A stretch of DNA of 10,225 nucleotides from an uncultured Bacteroidota bacterium (lineage in GTDB: Bacteria; Bacteroidota; Bacteroidia; Chitinophagales; Chitinophagaceae), in contig CAIWKU010000113.1 in the NCBI GenBank assembly GCA_903913355.1, positions 1 to 10,225 of the forward strand, given 5' to 3'. The translations under genes and the position numbers were made by a program. The stretch's first letter is position 1, and every line of letters begins with the position of its first letter. The notes beneath the pieces are model-generated. The model worked only from the letters and a program-made list of their open reading frames with translations, was not told the DNA's origin and searched no databases. Positions 1 through 7,365 of this stretch are shown piece after piece.

Positions 1-2100
1 GTCGGAAAGACGGCCATCATCTAGTACCTGCAAGAGTATATTCCAAACATCAGGATGTGCTTTTTCAATTTCATCAAGGAGTACTACGCTATAGGGTTTG
101 CGCCTTACAGCTTCGGTCAATTGTCCTCCTTCATCATATCCAACATATCCCGGAGGAGCACCCACTAAACGGGAAACCGTATGCTTCTCCTGGTATTCAC
201 TCATATCAATACGCGTCATCATTCCTTCATCATCAAAAAGATATTCTGCGAGGGCTTTTGCCAGTTCGGTTTTACCTACACCGGTTGTACCCAGGAAAAT
301 AAATGAGCCAATCGGTTTTTTAGGGTCCTGTAACCCCGCACGACTTCTGCGTATGGCATCAGCAACAGCTGTGATAGCTTCTTCCTGACCTACTACCCGA
401 TTATGCAATTCATCTTCCAGGTGTAATAATTTTTCTCTTTCACTCTGCAACATTTTTGCAACAGGTATGCCGGTTGCTTTAGCCACGTTGGCAGCGATAT
501 CTTCTGCATCCACTTCTTCTTTCAAAAGACGTTTATCCGTAGAACTGTTTATCTGGGCTGTTATACTATCGATCAGGGTTTCCTGTTCTTTGACTTTTCC
601 ATATCTTATCTCAGCAACTTTTCCATATTCCCCATTCCTTTCGGCCTGCTCCGCAAGTTGTTTCAGCTCTTCGATTTTTGCCTTGGCAGTCTGTACTTTT
701 TCAACTAGCTCTTTTTCCTGTTTCCATTTAGATTTGAGGGTATCCCGGCTGACAATTAAATTGCTGATATCAATATTTAGTTCCTTCAGTTTCGTTTCAT
801 CATTTTCCCGTTTGATCGCTTCTCTTTCAATTTCCAGTTGACGAATCTGTCTTTCCAACTTATCCAATTCCTCTGGCATAGAGTTCATTTCCAGTCTTAG
901 TTTTGCAGCACTTTCATCAATCAGATCAATCGCTTTGTCAGGTAAAAACCGATCGGTCATGTACCTGCTGGATAGTTCAACAGCAGCAATAATCGCTTCA
1001 TCTTTGATCCTCACATGGTGGTGTGTTTCATAACGATCTTTTAAACCACGTAGAATAGATATGGCATCCTCAATACTTGGTTCATCGATCATTACTTTTT
1101 GGAAGCGCCTTTCCAATGCTTTGTCTTTCTCGAAGTATTTCTGGTATTCATTCAAAGTTGTGGCACCTATTGCGCGTAATTCTCCCCTTGCCAATGCAGG
1201 TTTTAAAATATTGGCAGCATCCATAGCACCTTCTCCACCTCCAGCTCCAATCAATGTATGTATTTCGTCAATAAATAAAATAATTTCTCCATCACTGGTA
1301 GCCACTTCTTTCACTACTCCTTTCAAACGCTCTTCAAACTCTCCTTTATATTTTGCACCGGCAATCAGCTGACCCATATCGAGTGCAAAAATGGTTTTTG
1401 ACCGTAAATTATCGGGCACATCCCCATTGATAATCCGCATGGCCAATCCTTCAACAATCGCCGTTTTACCTACGCCAGGTTCACCTACCAGAATAGGGTT
1501 ATTTTTCGTTCTACGCGTAAGAATATGAAGTGTTCTTCGAATCTCTTCGTCTCTTCCTATTACCGGATCCAGCTTACCTTGTCTTGCCAGTTCATTCAGA
1601 TTTTTAGCAAACTTATTCAGCATATTCAATTGCGTCTCCTGGGTCTGTGACTGAATCGTATCTCCTTTTCGCAAATCCTTGATAGCCGTAATCAATCCTT
1701 TTTCAGTTAGTCCTACTGCTTTTAGTGTCTTTGCCGTATCATCATTCACCTGCATTAGTGCCAGCAAAAGATGTTCTGTACTAATAAATTCATCCTTAAA
1801 CTCCTTCAATACCCCATTGGCTTTTAGAAAAACCGTATTCAGGTCTCTGCTCACATTCTGAGCCGGTTCCCCAGACTGAATTTTTGGAAGTTTTCCAATA
1901 CTTTCGTCCATTTTAGATTCCACAAAACTGATATTGACATTGTTGCGTTTTAGGAGAAACTCAACCGGGCTATCCTTATCCACCAATAAAGCTTTCAGCA
2001 AATGATTGGTTTCAATATTGGGGTTCCCATTATTAAAAGCCAGTTGCTGGGCGGCCTGAATGGTTTCCTGGGCTTTAATTGTATAATTATTCAAATTCAT
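1..2100 (-). CDS. clpB: ATP-dependent chaperone ClpB, 3' end cut by window edge
   Basis: This is the cytoplasmic AAA+ disaggregase that works with DnaK/DnaJ/GrpE to pull polypeptides out of heat-induced aggregates. The first 700 codons are present from ATG 2100, so about 165 C-terminal residues are missing compared with the usual length near 865. Visible parts in order are the Clp N-domain (about 1-145), Walker A1 GEPGVGKT (206-213), pore-loop motif KYKGEFEER, Walker B1 FIDE ending at E279, the middle coiled-coil domain (about 400-525, rich in Lys/Glu), Walker A2 GTTGVGKT (604-611), pore-loop GYVGYDEGG, and Walker B2 LLDE ending at E677. The long middle domain separates ClpB from ClpA and ClpC. 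The reading frame is intact with all catalytic residues. It is transcribed divergently from the hydrolase-like gene. I see no CIRCE operator upstream. The identification is secure. Confidence 0.98.
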   Translation of the reverse strand, partial: MNLNNYTIKAQETIQAAQQLAFNNGNPNIETNHLLKALLVDKDSPVEFLLKRNNVNISFVESKMDESIGKLPKIQSGEPAQNVSRDLNTVFLKANGVLKEFKDEFISTEHLLLALMQVNDDTAKTLKAVGLTEKGLITAIKDLRKGDTIQSQTQETQLNMLNKFAKNLNELARQGKLDPVIGRDEEIRRTLHILTRRTKNNPILVGEPGVGKTAIVEGLAMRIINGDVPDNLRSKTIFALDMGQLIAGAKYKGEFEERLKGVVKEVATSDGEIILFIDEIHTLIGAGGGEGAMDAANILKPALARGELRAIGATTLNEYQKYFEKDKALERRFQKVMIDEPSIEDAISILRGLKDRYETHHHVRIKDEAIIAAVELSSRYMTDRFLPDKAIDLIDESAAKLRLEMNSMPEELDKLERQIRQLEIEREAIKRENDETKLKELNIDISNLIVSRDTLKSKWKQEKELVEKVQTAKAKIEELKQLAEQAERNGEYGKVAEIRYGKVKEQETLIDSITAQINSSTDKRLLKEEVDAEDIAANVAKATGIPVAKMLQSEREKLLHLEDELHNRVVGQEEAITAVADAIRRSRAGLQDPKKPIGSFIFLGTTGVGKTELAKALAEYLFDDEGMMTRIDMSEYQEKHTVSRLVGAPPGYVGYDEGGQLTEAVRRKPYSVVLLDEIEKAHPDVWNILLQVLDDGRLSD

Positions 2101-2285
2101 ATAGGTTATTTTTTATTCTTTTACTAAAACTTGGTAACTGTATAGACGATTGAAATTGCCAGAAAAGAAACCTAGAAAGAGTACGGATATTTTCAAGTCA
2201 ATCCAAATCCTTTTACAGCTAATATTTTTCAGATAACTTTACATATTGATTACAAAGTATAATCCAATTAAAAAAAACGGTAAAT
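2101..2285. other. Divergent intergenic spacer, clpB / hydrolase-like gene
   Basis: This 185-bp AT-rich gap between two divergent start codons must carry promoters for both genes. I find no coding sequence or RNA gene in it. On the plus strand there is a weak Bacteroidota-type promoter near 2211-2241. On the minus strand no box pair matches TTTG-N19-TAnnTTTG for clpB, and the heat-shock CIRCE repeat (TTAGCACTC-N9-GAGTGCTAA) is absent. How clpB is induced therefore cannot be read from the sequence. Confidence 0.7.
2211..2241 (+). promoter_or_regulatory. Candidate promoter of the hydrolase-like gene
   Basis: TTTT at 2211-2214 is followed after 19 nt by TAACTTTA at 2234-2241. The Bacteroidota consensus is TTTG-N19-TAnnTTTG, so each box differs at one position while the spacing is exact. 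It predicts a leader of roughly 35-40 nt before ATG 2286. In AT-rich DNA such a near match can occur by chance. Confidence 0.35.
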
Positions 2286-3338
2286 ATGTCTGTTAAACAC
2301 CGCCTAAACTGCGTAAAAGTCAGTGCAGCAGCGATTTTCATGCTATTCTTTCAGTTGGCTCAGTCCCAGACTCCATTCACAGAAGTAGGCGAGAAACTGG
2401 TAAATGCCCAGCGCCAATTAGATGGCAGTGCAATTTTGTTGATATATAAAGAAGGTAAAATCATATATCAAAAATCTGTAGGTGATTTTACGGTTAAAAC
2501 CCAGGCTCCGATAGCCGGTTGCAGCAACTGGTTAACTGCTGCCTTGGTGATGACTTTTGTTGACCAGGGAAAACTTTCTTTGGATGATAAAGTGAGTAAA
2601 TATTTACCCATTTTCAGCAAATATGCCAAAGGATATATTACGATTAGGGACTGTCTTTCTCATTTTTCAGGCATTGAAGCAGATCCTATTCGGATATCGA
2701 CTATGATTACCAATAAGAAATACGCTACCCTGGAAGAGGAAGTAAATGATTTTGCATCTAAAAAAGAGATTCAGACTAATCCAGGCACGGAGTTTCGGTA
2801 TAGCAATACCGGTCTTAATATTGCAGGCAGGGTGCTGGAAGTATTAACCAGAAGGGGCTTTGAACAATTAATGCAGGAAAGAATTACCCGTCCGTTGATG
2901 ATGAGAAATACCAGTTTCAGCAGTATGGCTGCGGTAAACCCTTCCGGAGGGGCTGTTTCAACTGCCAGTGATTATATCAATTTCCTTTCCATGATCTTGA
3001 ACAAAGGGATGTTCAATGGTAAGAGAATATTAAGTGAGGATGCGATTGCTGAAATGCAAAAAGTAAGAACCACACCCGCATTAATTAAATATGCACCAAA
3101 AGGTACGGAAGGATATAATTATGGGTTTGGAGAGTGGATAACATCCACAGATGAGAAAGGGAATGCTACTGTATTGGCCTGTCCGGGACTTTTTGGAACA
3201 TGGGCTATGGTTGATAAATGTCGGGGTTATGCATTTGTTGTATTTACAAAAGGGAGTTTAAATGAAGAGAAAAGGGAAGTTTATCTGGGTATTAAGGAGG
3301 CAATTGATGAGTTGATTCCATCTACCATCTGTAAATAG
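2286..3338 (+). CDS. Exported serine-hydrolase/beta-lactamase-fold protein lacking the SxxK catalytic pair
   Basis: This is a 350-residue protein of the class C beta-lactamase/esterase family (PF00144-like). A signal peptide is clear: basic start, hydrophobic stretch about 11-24, then AQS-Q near 25-28, so it should be exported. The family features GKLSLDDKVSKYLP (95-108), ITIRDCLSHFSGIE (118-131) and the second active-site motif YSN (172-174) are present. The first motif is not. Where relatives read I-A-S-x-x-K-x-x-T-A, this protein reads IAGCSNWLTA (76-85), so the nucleophile Ser is Gly78 and the general-base Lys is Asn81. Neither Cys79 nor Ser80 restores a SxxK spacing. The third motif region is CPG (299-301) instead of the usual HxG. 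The reading frame is otherwise clean, so it is not a simple pseudogene. It may bind peptidoglycan- or ester-like ligands without hydrolysis. Family assignment is firm; function is unknown. Confidence 0.88.
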   Translation: MSVKHRLNCVKVSAAAIFMLFFQLAQSQTPFTEVGEKLVNAQRQLDGSAILLIYKEGKIIYQKSVGDFTVKTQAPIAGCSNWLTAALVMTFVDQGKLSLDDKVSKYLPIFSKYAKGYITIRDCLSHFSGIEADPIRISTMITNKKYATLEEEVNDFASKKEIQTNPGTEFRYSNTGLNIAGRVLEVLTRRGFEQLMQERITRPLMMRNTSFSSMAAVNPSGGAVSTASDYINFLSMILNKGMFNGKRILSEDAIAEMQKVRTTPALIKYAPKGTEGYNYGFGEWITSTDEKGNATVLACPGLFGTWAMVDKCRGYAFVVFTKGSLNEEKREVYLGIKEAIDELIPSTICK

Positions 3339-3356
3339 ATTACCCGATTATTCGTG

Positions 3357-3377
3357 ATCTAAAAAATTGATTTAGAT
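3357..3377. repeat. AT-rich inverted repeat between hydrolase-like gene and queG
   Basis: ATCTAAA (3357-3363) and TTTAGAT (3371-3377) form a perfect 7-bp inverted repeat around a 7-nt spacer, in the short gap after the hydrolase-like stop codon. It lacks a GC-rich stem and has no T-run on the plus strand, so it does not look like a standard intrinsic terminator. It could be an operator, a weak processing hairpin or chance. Confidence 0.3.
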
Positions 3378-3394
3378 AAAACAAACATAACAGT

Positions 3395-4345
3395 ATTAAT
3401 AAGGAAAAAAATACATTATTAGTAAAAAGCTCAGCTAAACAACTGGGCTTTTCTTATTGTGGTATAGCCAAAGCAGAAAAATTGGATGATGATGCTAGGC
3501 GACTTGAAAAATGGCTTTCAAAAGGCATGCAGGGCAACATGCAGTATATGGAAAATCATTTTGACCTTAGAATTGATCCCGCTAAGCTAGTACCCGGAGC
3601 TAAATCGGTTATTACGCTTTTACTAAATTATTTTCCACGCGAAACCCAGGATGAGCATGCACCCAGGGTAGCCAAATATGCTTTTGGTAAGGATTATCAT
3701 GAGGTTATCCGGTTAAAACTAAGAGAGTTTCTTTCCTTACTCTCTGATAGTATTGGAGAAATTCAGGGAAGAGGGTTTGTTGATTCCGCTCCTGTTTTGG
3801 AACGAGCCTGGGCGGTTAAAAGCGGAGCAGGGTGGATAGGCAAAAACGGGAATCTGATTAATAAACAAGCAGGTTCATTTTATTTTATCGCAACCCTGAT
3901 CATTGACCTTGATCTAAATTATGATGACCCATTTAGTAAAGATTTCTGCGGAACCTGTCACAAATGTATTGATAGCTGTCCCACAGATGCGATTCTTGAT
4001 AATAAAGTAATAGATGGAAGCAAATGTATTAGCTATTTTACTATCGAGCTAAAAGACGCCCTAATCCCTTCTGAAATGAAAGGGAAATTTGATAATTGGC
4101 TATTTGGTTGTGATGTTTGTCAGGATGTATGCCCCTGGAATCGTTTCAGTTCAGCTAACACAGAGATAGCGTTTACTCCGATTCCGGAAATACTTAATCT
4201 GAATACTAAAGAATGGGAAGAGCTTAGCGAGGAAAAATTCAAGATTCTTTTTAAGGACTCTCCTTTAAACCGTTCCAAATATGAAGGAATCAGAAGGAAT
4301 CTATCCTTTATCAAAATGGCATCTGATGAAAATGAAAAGATATAA
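3395..4345 (+). CDS. queG: Epoxyqueuosine reductase QueG, probable ATT start
   Basis: QueG is the cobalamin-dependent, iron-sulfur enzyme that reduces epoxyqueuosine to queuosine in the anticodon of tRNAs for Tyr, His, Asp and Asn. Counting from ATT 3395 gives 316 residues, about the family length. Visible landmarks are the N-terminal AKQLGFSYCGIAKAE segment, GMQGNMQYM, LVPGAKSVI, RGFVDSAPVLER with the likely catalytic Asp130, the cluster motif CxxCxxCxxxC (C185, C188, C191, C195), KCISYFTIE (C211) and CDVCQDVCPWN (C239, C242, C246). The frame is open from 3380, and no ATG, GTG or TTG lies ahead of the conserved N-terminus. The first conventional start in frame is TTG 3482, which would delete about 29 residues including conserved ones. 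ATT 3395 is the only plausible near-cognate start giving a normal N-terminus. bioA follows after 35 bp. Function is secure; the start is inferred. Confidence 0.93.
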   Translation: MNKEKNTLLVKSSAKQLGFSYCGIAKAEKLDDDARRLEKWLSKGMQGNMQYMENHFDLRIDPAKLVPGAKSVITLLLNYFPRETQDEHAPRVAKYAFGKDYHEVIRLKLREFLSLLSDSIGEIQGRGFVDSAPVLERAWAVKSGAGWIGKNGNLINKQAGSFYFIATLIIDLDLNYDDPFSKDFCGTCHKCIDSCPTDAILDNKVIDGSKCISYFTIELKDALIPSEMKGKFDNWLFGCDVCQDVCPWNRFSSANTEIAFTPIPEILNLNTKEWEELSEEKFKILFKDSPLNRSKYEGIRRNLSFIKMASDENEKI

Positions 4346-4368
4346 GCACTATTGAGGGAACATCATTT

Positions 4369-4376
4369 TACATTTG
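4369..4376 (+). promoter_or_regulatory. Candidate -7 box immediately ahead of bioA
   Basis: TACATTTG at 4369-4376 is a perfect match to the Bacteroidota -7 element TAnnTTTG, in the 35-bp queG-bioA gap. No TTTG sits 19-20 nt upstream, so only half the promoter is convincing. If used, transcription would begin at or within a few bases of ATG 4381, giving a nearly leaderless bioA message. Otherwise bioA relies on readthrough from queG. Confidence 0.35.
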
Positions 4377-4380
4377 CATT

Positions 4381-5667
4381 ATGAATTTAGCGGAAAGAGA
4401 TCAACAGATAATCTGGCATCCATTTACACAGCAAAAAAACAGCCTGGCTCCAATCCCCATCGTGAAAGGGCAAGGCAGTTTGCTGATTGCTGAAGATGGA
4501 AATAGTTATATTGATGCCATCAGTAGCTGGTGGGTAAATTTACATGGGCACGCACATCCTTATATAGCCGAAAAAATATACCAGCAGGCATTGCAACTGG
4601 AGCAGGTAATCTTTGCCGGCTTTACCCATGAACCCGCTGTTCAATTAGCTGAAAGATTATTGCCGCTGTTACCCGGAAGTTTTGCCAGGGTATTTTTTAG
4701 CGATAATGGCTCTACTTCTACTGAAGTAGCTTTAAAGATGGCCATCCAATATTGGTGGAACAATGCCCAGCCACAAAGAAAAAAAATATTGGCTTTTACC
4801 AATGCTTATCATGGAGATACATTCGGAGCAATGAGTGTAAGCGACAGAAGCGTGTTTACCCTTGCCTTCCACGAACATCTTTTTGAAGTAATTTTTATAG
4901 ATACCCCCACACAGGAAAATATTGAAGAATCAAAAAACAAAATAGATAGCTATTCCCAAGAGATTGCAGCATTTATTTACGAACCCCTTATTCAGGGGGC
5001 AGGCGGTATTAAAATGTATGATCCCTTATTGCTCAACGAGCTTTTGCATTCGGCAAAAAACAAAGGAATTATTTGCATTGCGGATGAGGTAATGACGGGA
5101 TTTTACCGTACCGGCCGATTTTTTGCCAGTGAGTATATGGACCAAAAGCCAGATATTATTTGCTTGAGTAAAGGGTTAACCGGCGGCACTATGGCTTTAG
5201 GTATCACAGCCTGCACCAACACTATTTATCAGGCTTACGTAACGGAAGATAAATACAAGACTTTTTTTCATGGTCATTCCTTTACGGCCAATCCTTTGGC
5301 CTGCACAGCAGCATTGGCCAGTCTTGATTTACTCGAAAAAGAACTATGTATAGAACAGATAAAATGGATCACTCGTGAGAATGAAAATTTTGCTTTGAAA
5401 CTATACTCTGGGGAATTCAAGATAAAAAACCTCAGAACACTGGGAACGATTCTGGCTTTTGAACTTGACAATGGAAAGGATGAATACCTGAATACGATCA
5501 GTACTGTATTTACCCATAAAGCTATTGATAAAGGGATCTATCTCAGGCCATTAGGTAATACAGTTTACCTCATGCCACCTTATTGTATAACCCAAGAAGA
5601 ACTTTCGAAAATATATGCATGTATAGAAACTATCCTGAGAGAACTGCGTACCGAATACCCGGAATAA
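4381..5667 (+). CDS. bioA: Adenosylmethionine--8-amino-7-oxononanoate aminotransferase BioA
   Basis: BioA is a cytoplasmic PLP enzyme of biotin synthesis. It moves an amino group from S-adenosylmethionine to KAPA, giving DAPA, the substrate of BioD. The 428-residue length fits the family. Characteristic signs are WHPFTQ at 12-17, the substrate-pocket pair W50-W51 in SSWWVNLHGHAHP, NAYHGDTFGAMS (141-152, Tyr143 over the cofactor), IADEVMTGFYRTG with the pyridine-binding Asp235, CLSKGLTGG with the Schiff-base Lys264, and FFHGHSFTANPLAC (295-308). The MNLAERDQQI start is typical, so ATG 4381 is right. No other bio genes lie in the window; the rest of the pathway must be elsewhere or missing. Its TAA ends 1 nt before the stop codon of the convergent SRPBCC gene. 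I see no BirA-type operator. Confidence 0.96.
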   Translation: MNLAERDQQIIWHPFTQQKNSLAPIPIVKGQGSLLIAEDGNSYIDAISSWWVNLHGHAHPYIAEKIYQQALQLEQVIFAGFTHEPAVQLAERLLPLLPGSFARVFFSDNGSTSTEVALKMAIQYWWNNAQPQRKKILAFTNAYHGDTFGAMSVSDRSVFTLAFHEHLFEVIFIDTPTQENIEESKNKIDSYSQEIAAFIYEPLIQGAGGIKMYDPLLLNELLHSAKNKGIICIADEVMTGFYRTGRFFASEYMDQKPDIICLSKGLTGGTMALGITACTNTIYQAYVTEDKYKTFFHGHSFTANPLACTAALASLDLLEKELCIEQIKWITRENENFALKLYSGEFKIKNLRTLGTILAFELDNGKDEYLNTISTVFTHKAIDKGIYLRPLGNTVYLMPPYCITQEELSKIYACIETILRELRTEYPE

Positions 5668-5668
5668 A

Positions 5669-6160
5669 TTAATTTCTTTCTATCAGTTTACGCAGATTAC
5701 CCAGGTTTTTTTCCATCATGGTGCCAAGAATTTTATCGTTCATCATAGAGCCGAATTTTTCCCAGGGATACCATTTTATTTTTTGTTCAAACTGCCATTG
5801 AACTACCGTTACCTTTTGTAAACTATCTCCTATCAAACGCATTGTACTGGTTTGTGTTCCTCCGGATTGTAAAGTCCATACAGAGATTATGGTAGAATCA
5901 GTAATGCCGGTAATCTCAACAACTGTACCTCCAAAGTTTGCCTTATGTGGATTGTATACCTGAACAGGCACATTATCCATCCCATCCATCCATGTTTTCC
6001 ATTGTTGGATATTTTGTAAATATGTAAAGATCGTGTCTTTGGAAACATGCATATTTTCTGCCCGGGAAACAAGCACTGTTGGGGGCAGGAGCGCACCTAT
6101 CAGACTCGCTATCGCAAAAAGAACCACTATACTTATTAAAGTGAATCTGATCAGTCTCAT
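5669..6160 (-). CDS. Membrane-anchored SRPBCC (START-like) domain protein
   Basis: This is a 163-residue protein with one N-terminal hydrophobic segment (about 5-25) followed by a soluble domain resembling the SRPBCC/polyketide-cyclase fold. Support comes from the VSRAENMHVSKDTIFTYLQNI opening, the WKTWMDGMDN stretch typical of the first helices, FGGTVVEITGITDSTIISVW strand pairs, and the C-terminal helix containing KILGTMMEKNLGNLRKLIE. That fold normally makes a hydrophobic cavity for lipids or aromatic ligands. The ligand here is unknown. Topology suggests the domain sits outside the cytoplasmic membrane. ATG 6160 lies 6 nt after the permease stop codon, so the two genes are probably one operon. 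Fold assignment is by pattern only. Confidence 0.75.
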   Translation of the reverse strand: MRLIRFTLISIVVLFAIASLIGALLPPTVLVSRAENMHVSKDTIFTYLQNIQQWKTWMDGMDNVPVQVYNPHKANFGGTVVEITGITDSTIISVWTLQSGGTQTSTMRLIGDSLQKVTVVQWQFEQKIKWYPWEKFGSMMNDKILGTMMEKNLGNLRKLIERN

Positions 6161-6166
6161 GTTAAT

Positions 6167-7273
6167 CTATTCCCATTTAAAGGTTTTAAAAGCAACCGCG
6201 TATACCACTACTATCCAAATACCAATGATACCCAGTTCTTTCCAGCAACTGGCAAGGCTTGCTCCTTCAAAAGAAATATTTCTCATCGCATTATTAAAAT
6301 GAGTGAGTGGTAATATTCTGCATAAAGGTTGCAACCAACCAGGGAAAGCCTCGATAGAAAAGAAAGTACCCGCCAGTAAAAACTGCGGCAAAGTGATCAG
6401 GTTTGCAAGTGGAGGAATAGTACTTTCATTTTTAGCAAGGCTGCTTACAATGAATCCAAATCCCATAAACAGGATCAGGGAGAAAAAGCTCAATAACATA
6501 ATTGAGAGGAAAGTTTCCAATCCATGTACCAGTGTAAACTTGAAAATAAAATGACCTACTCCAATTATAATGATGGCCGTGAGCATTTGAAAAATAACCC
6601 TGCTAAGTGCTTCGCCCAAAACAATAAAAGGTCGCTTTATGGGTGTTGCATAAAACCGTTTTAATACTAGTTGCTGCCGCAGATTAAAGAATAAAAATGC
6701 CACACCAAAAACACCCGAACTTAATAAGGAGAAACCCAATTGTCCGGGTAAAATAAAATCTATAGTACGATAGATTCGCCCGGGTATCTTCTGTATGTTA
6801 CTGTTTACCATCGCAATGGTAGGTGCACCGGCATACATTTTTTGGTTAATCCCTGAAATAACAGCGTTTAAAATGGACTGTAATACCTGTATATTTTGCG
6901 GGTTTACTGCTTCAGAACTCAATAAACTGATTTTATACGGAGGATTTGCTAAACCTGATTTTTCTATATTAATTACAGCTGCTATTCTTCCTTTTTCCAG
7001 ATCTTCATGAAGTTCCTGACCGGATTCCTTCAGTATATTGATTCCTGCAATTTCTTTTAAAGCACCATATACAGGATTCAGGGTATCACTTGCTTTATCG
7101 ATCGCTACATTTACAGAAACCCTGCCCCCACTGCCGATAAAGCCAAAAACAAGAATAAAGATTAATGGAAAAGCAATACTGAAGATAACTGCAGATGGGC
7201 TACGGAAAATGGCCCGCAGACTGCCCCTGGTTATGGCCAACATGGCCTGAAACTGGTTATAATTACCTTTCAT
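6167..7273 (-). CDS. ABC-2 type transporter permease
   Basis: This is an integral membrane permease of the ABC-2 exporter family, 368 residues from ATG 7273. The layout is typical of ABC2_membrane_3 members: one helix near 28-48, a large extracytoplasmic domain (about 50-172) and five further helices near 174-197, 224-247, 253-278, 286-306 and 347-363. The cytoplasmic RFYATPIKRPFIVLGEALSR (206-225) resembles the coupling region, and LANLITLPQFLLAGTFFSIEAFP is typical of the fifth helix. Such permeases pair with a separate ATPase to export drugs, lipids or polysaccharides, but no ATPase gene is in the window and the substrate is unknown. A TTG six bases further upstream could also start the frame; I prefer the ATG. 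It heads an operon with the SRPBCC gene and has its own strong promoter. Confidence 0.9.
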   Translation of the reverse strand: MKGNYNQFQAMLAITRGSLRAIFRSPSAVIFSIAFPLIFILVFGFIGSGGRVSVNVAIDKASDTLNPVYGALKEIAGINILKESGQELHEDLEKGRIAAVINIEKSGLANPPYKISLLSSEAVNPQNIQVLQSILNAVISGINQKMYAGAPTIAMVNSNIQKIPGRIYRTIDFILPGQLGFSLLSSGVFGVAFLFFNLRQQLVLKRFYATPIKRPFIVLGEALSRVIFQMLTAIIIIGVGHFIFKFTLVHGLETFLSIMLLSFFSLILFMGFGFIVSSLAKNESTIPPLANLITLPQFLLAGTFFSIEAFPGWLQPLCRILPLTHFNNAMRNISFEGASLASCWKELGIIGIWIVVVYAVAFKTFKWE

Positions 7274-7292
7274 ATTCAATTGATTGTTAAAG

Positions 7293-7323
7293 CAAATCTA
7301 TCTTATTATTTCCCTAAAGCAAA
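7293..7323 (-). promoter_or_regulatory. Bacteroidota-type promoter of the permease/SRPBCC operon
   Basis: Reading the minus strand, TTTG (7323-7320) is followed after exactly 19 nt by TAGATTTG (7300-7293). Both boxes match the Bacteroidota primary-sigma consensus TTTG-N19-TAnnTTTG perfectly. Transcription would begin near 7288, leaving a leader of about 15 nt before ATG 7273. This is the clearest promoter in the window and supports assigning the DNA to Bacteroidota. Confidence 0.75.
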
Positions 7324-7365
7324 AAACAGGAAAAACTTAATCAAAAAAGATATTTTATGCCAAAA

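Noticed and set aside
467..841. Ser/Phe-rich plus-strand open frame of 124 codons, and similar ones at 98-388 and 1061-1372
   Set aside because: They lie antisense to the well-conserved clpB middle and ATPase domains, and their composition mirrors the coiled-coil codons. They are shadows.
2101..2285. Heat-shock operator or clear promoter for clpB, such as TTGACTTG or TATACT-like strings on the minus strand
   Set aside because: No CIRCE half-sites are present. The candidate strings do not pair at a sensible spacing with a partner box.
3482..3484. TTG 3482 as the queG start
   Set aside because: It would remove about 29 residues including the conserved LGF-x-x-x-G-I-A-K block, which is intact in frame upstream.
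5644..5697. CTGCGTA (5644-5650) and TACGCAG (5691-5697) inverted pair at the bioA/SRPBCC junction, with AAATTAATTT between
   Set aside because: The loop would be 40 nt and both arms encode Leu-Arg in the two proteins. There is no T-run, so I do not call a bidirectional terminator.
7277..7279. TTG 7279 (minus) as the permease start
   Set aside because: ATG 7273 is only two codons downstream and is a standard start; nothing in the two extra residues supports the TTG.
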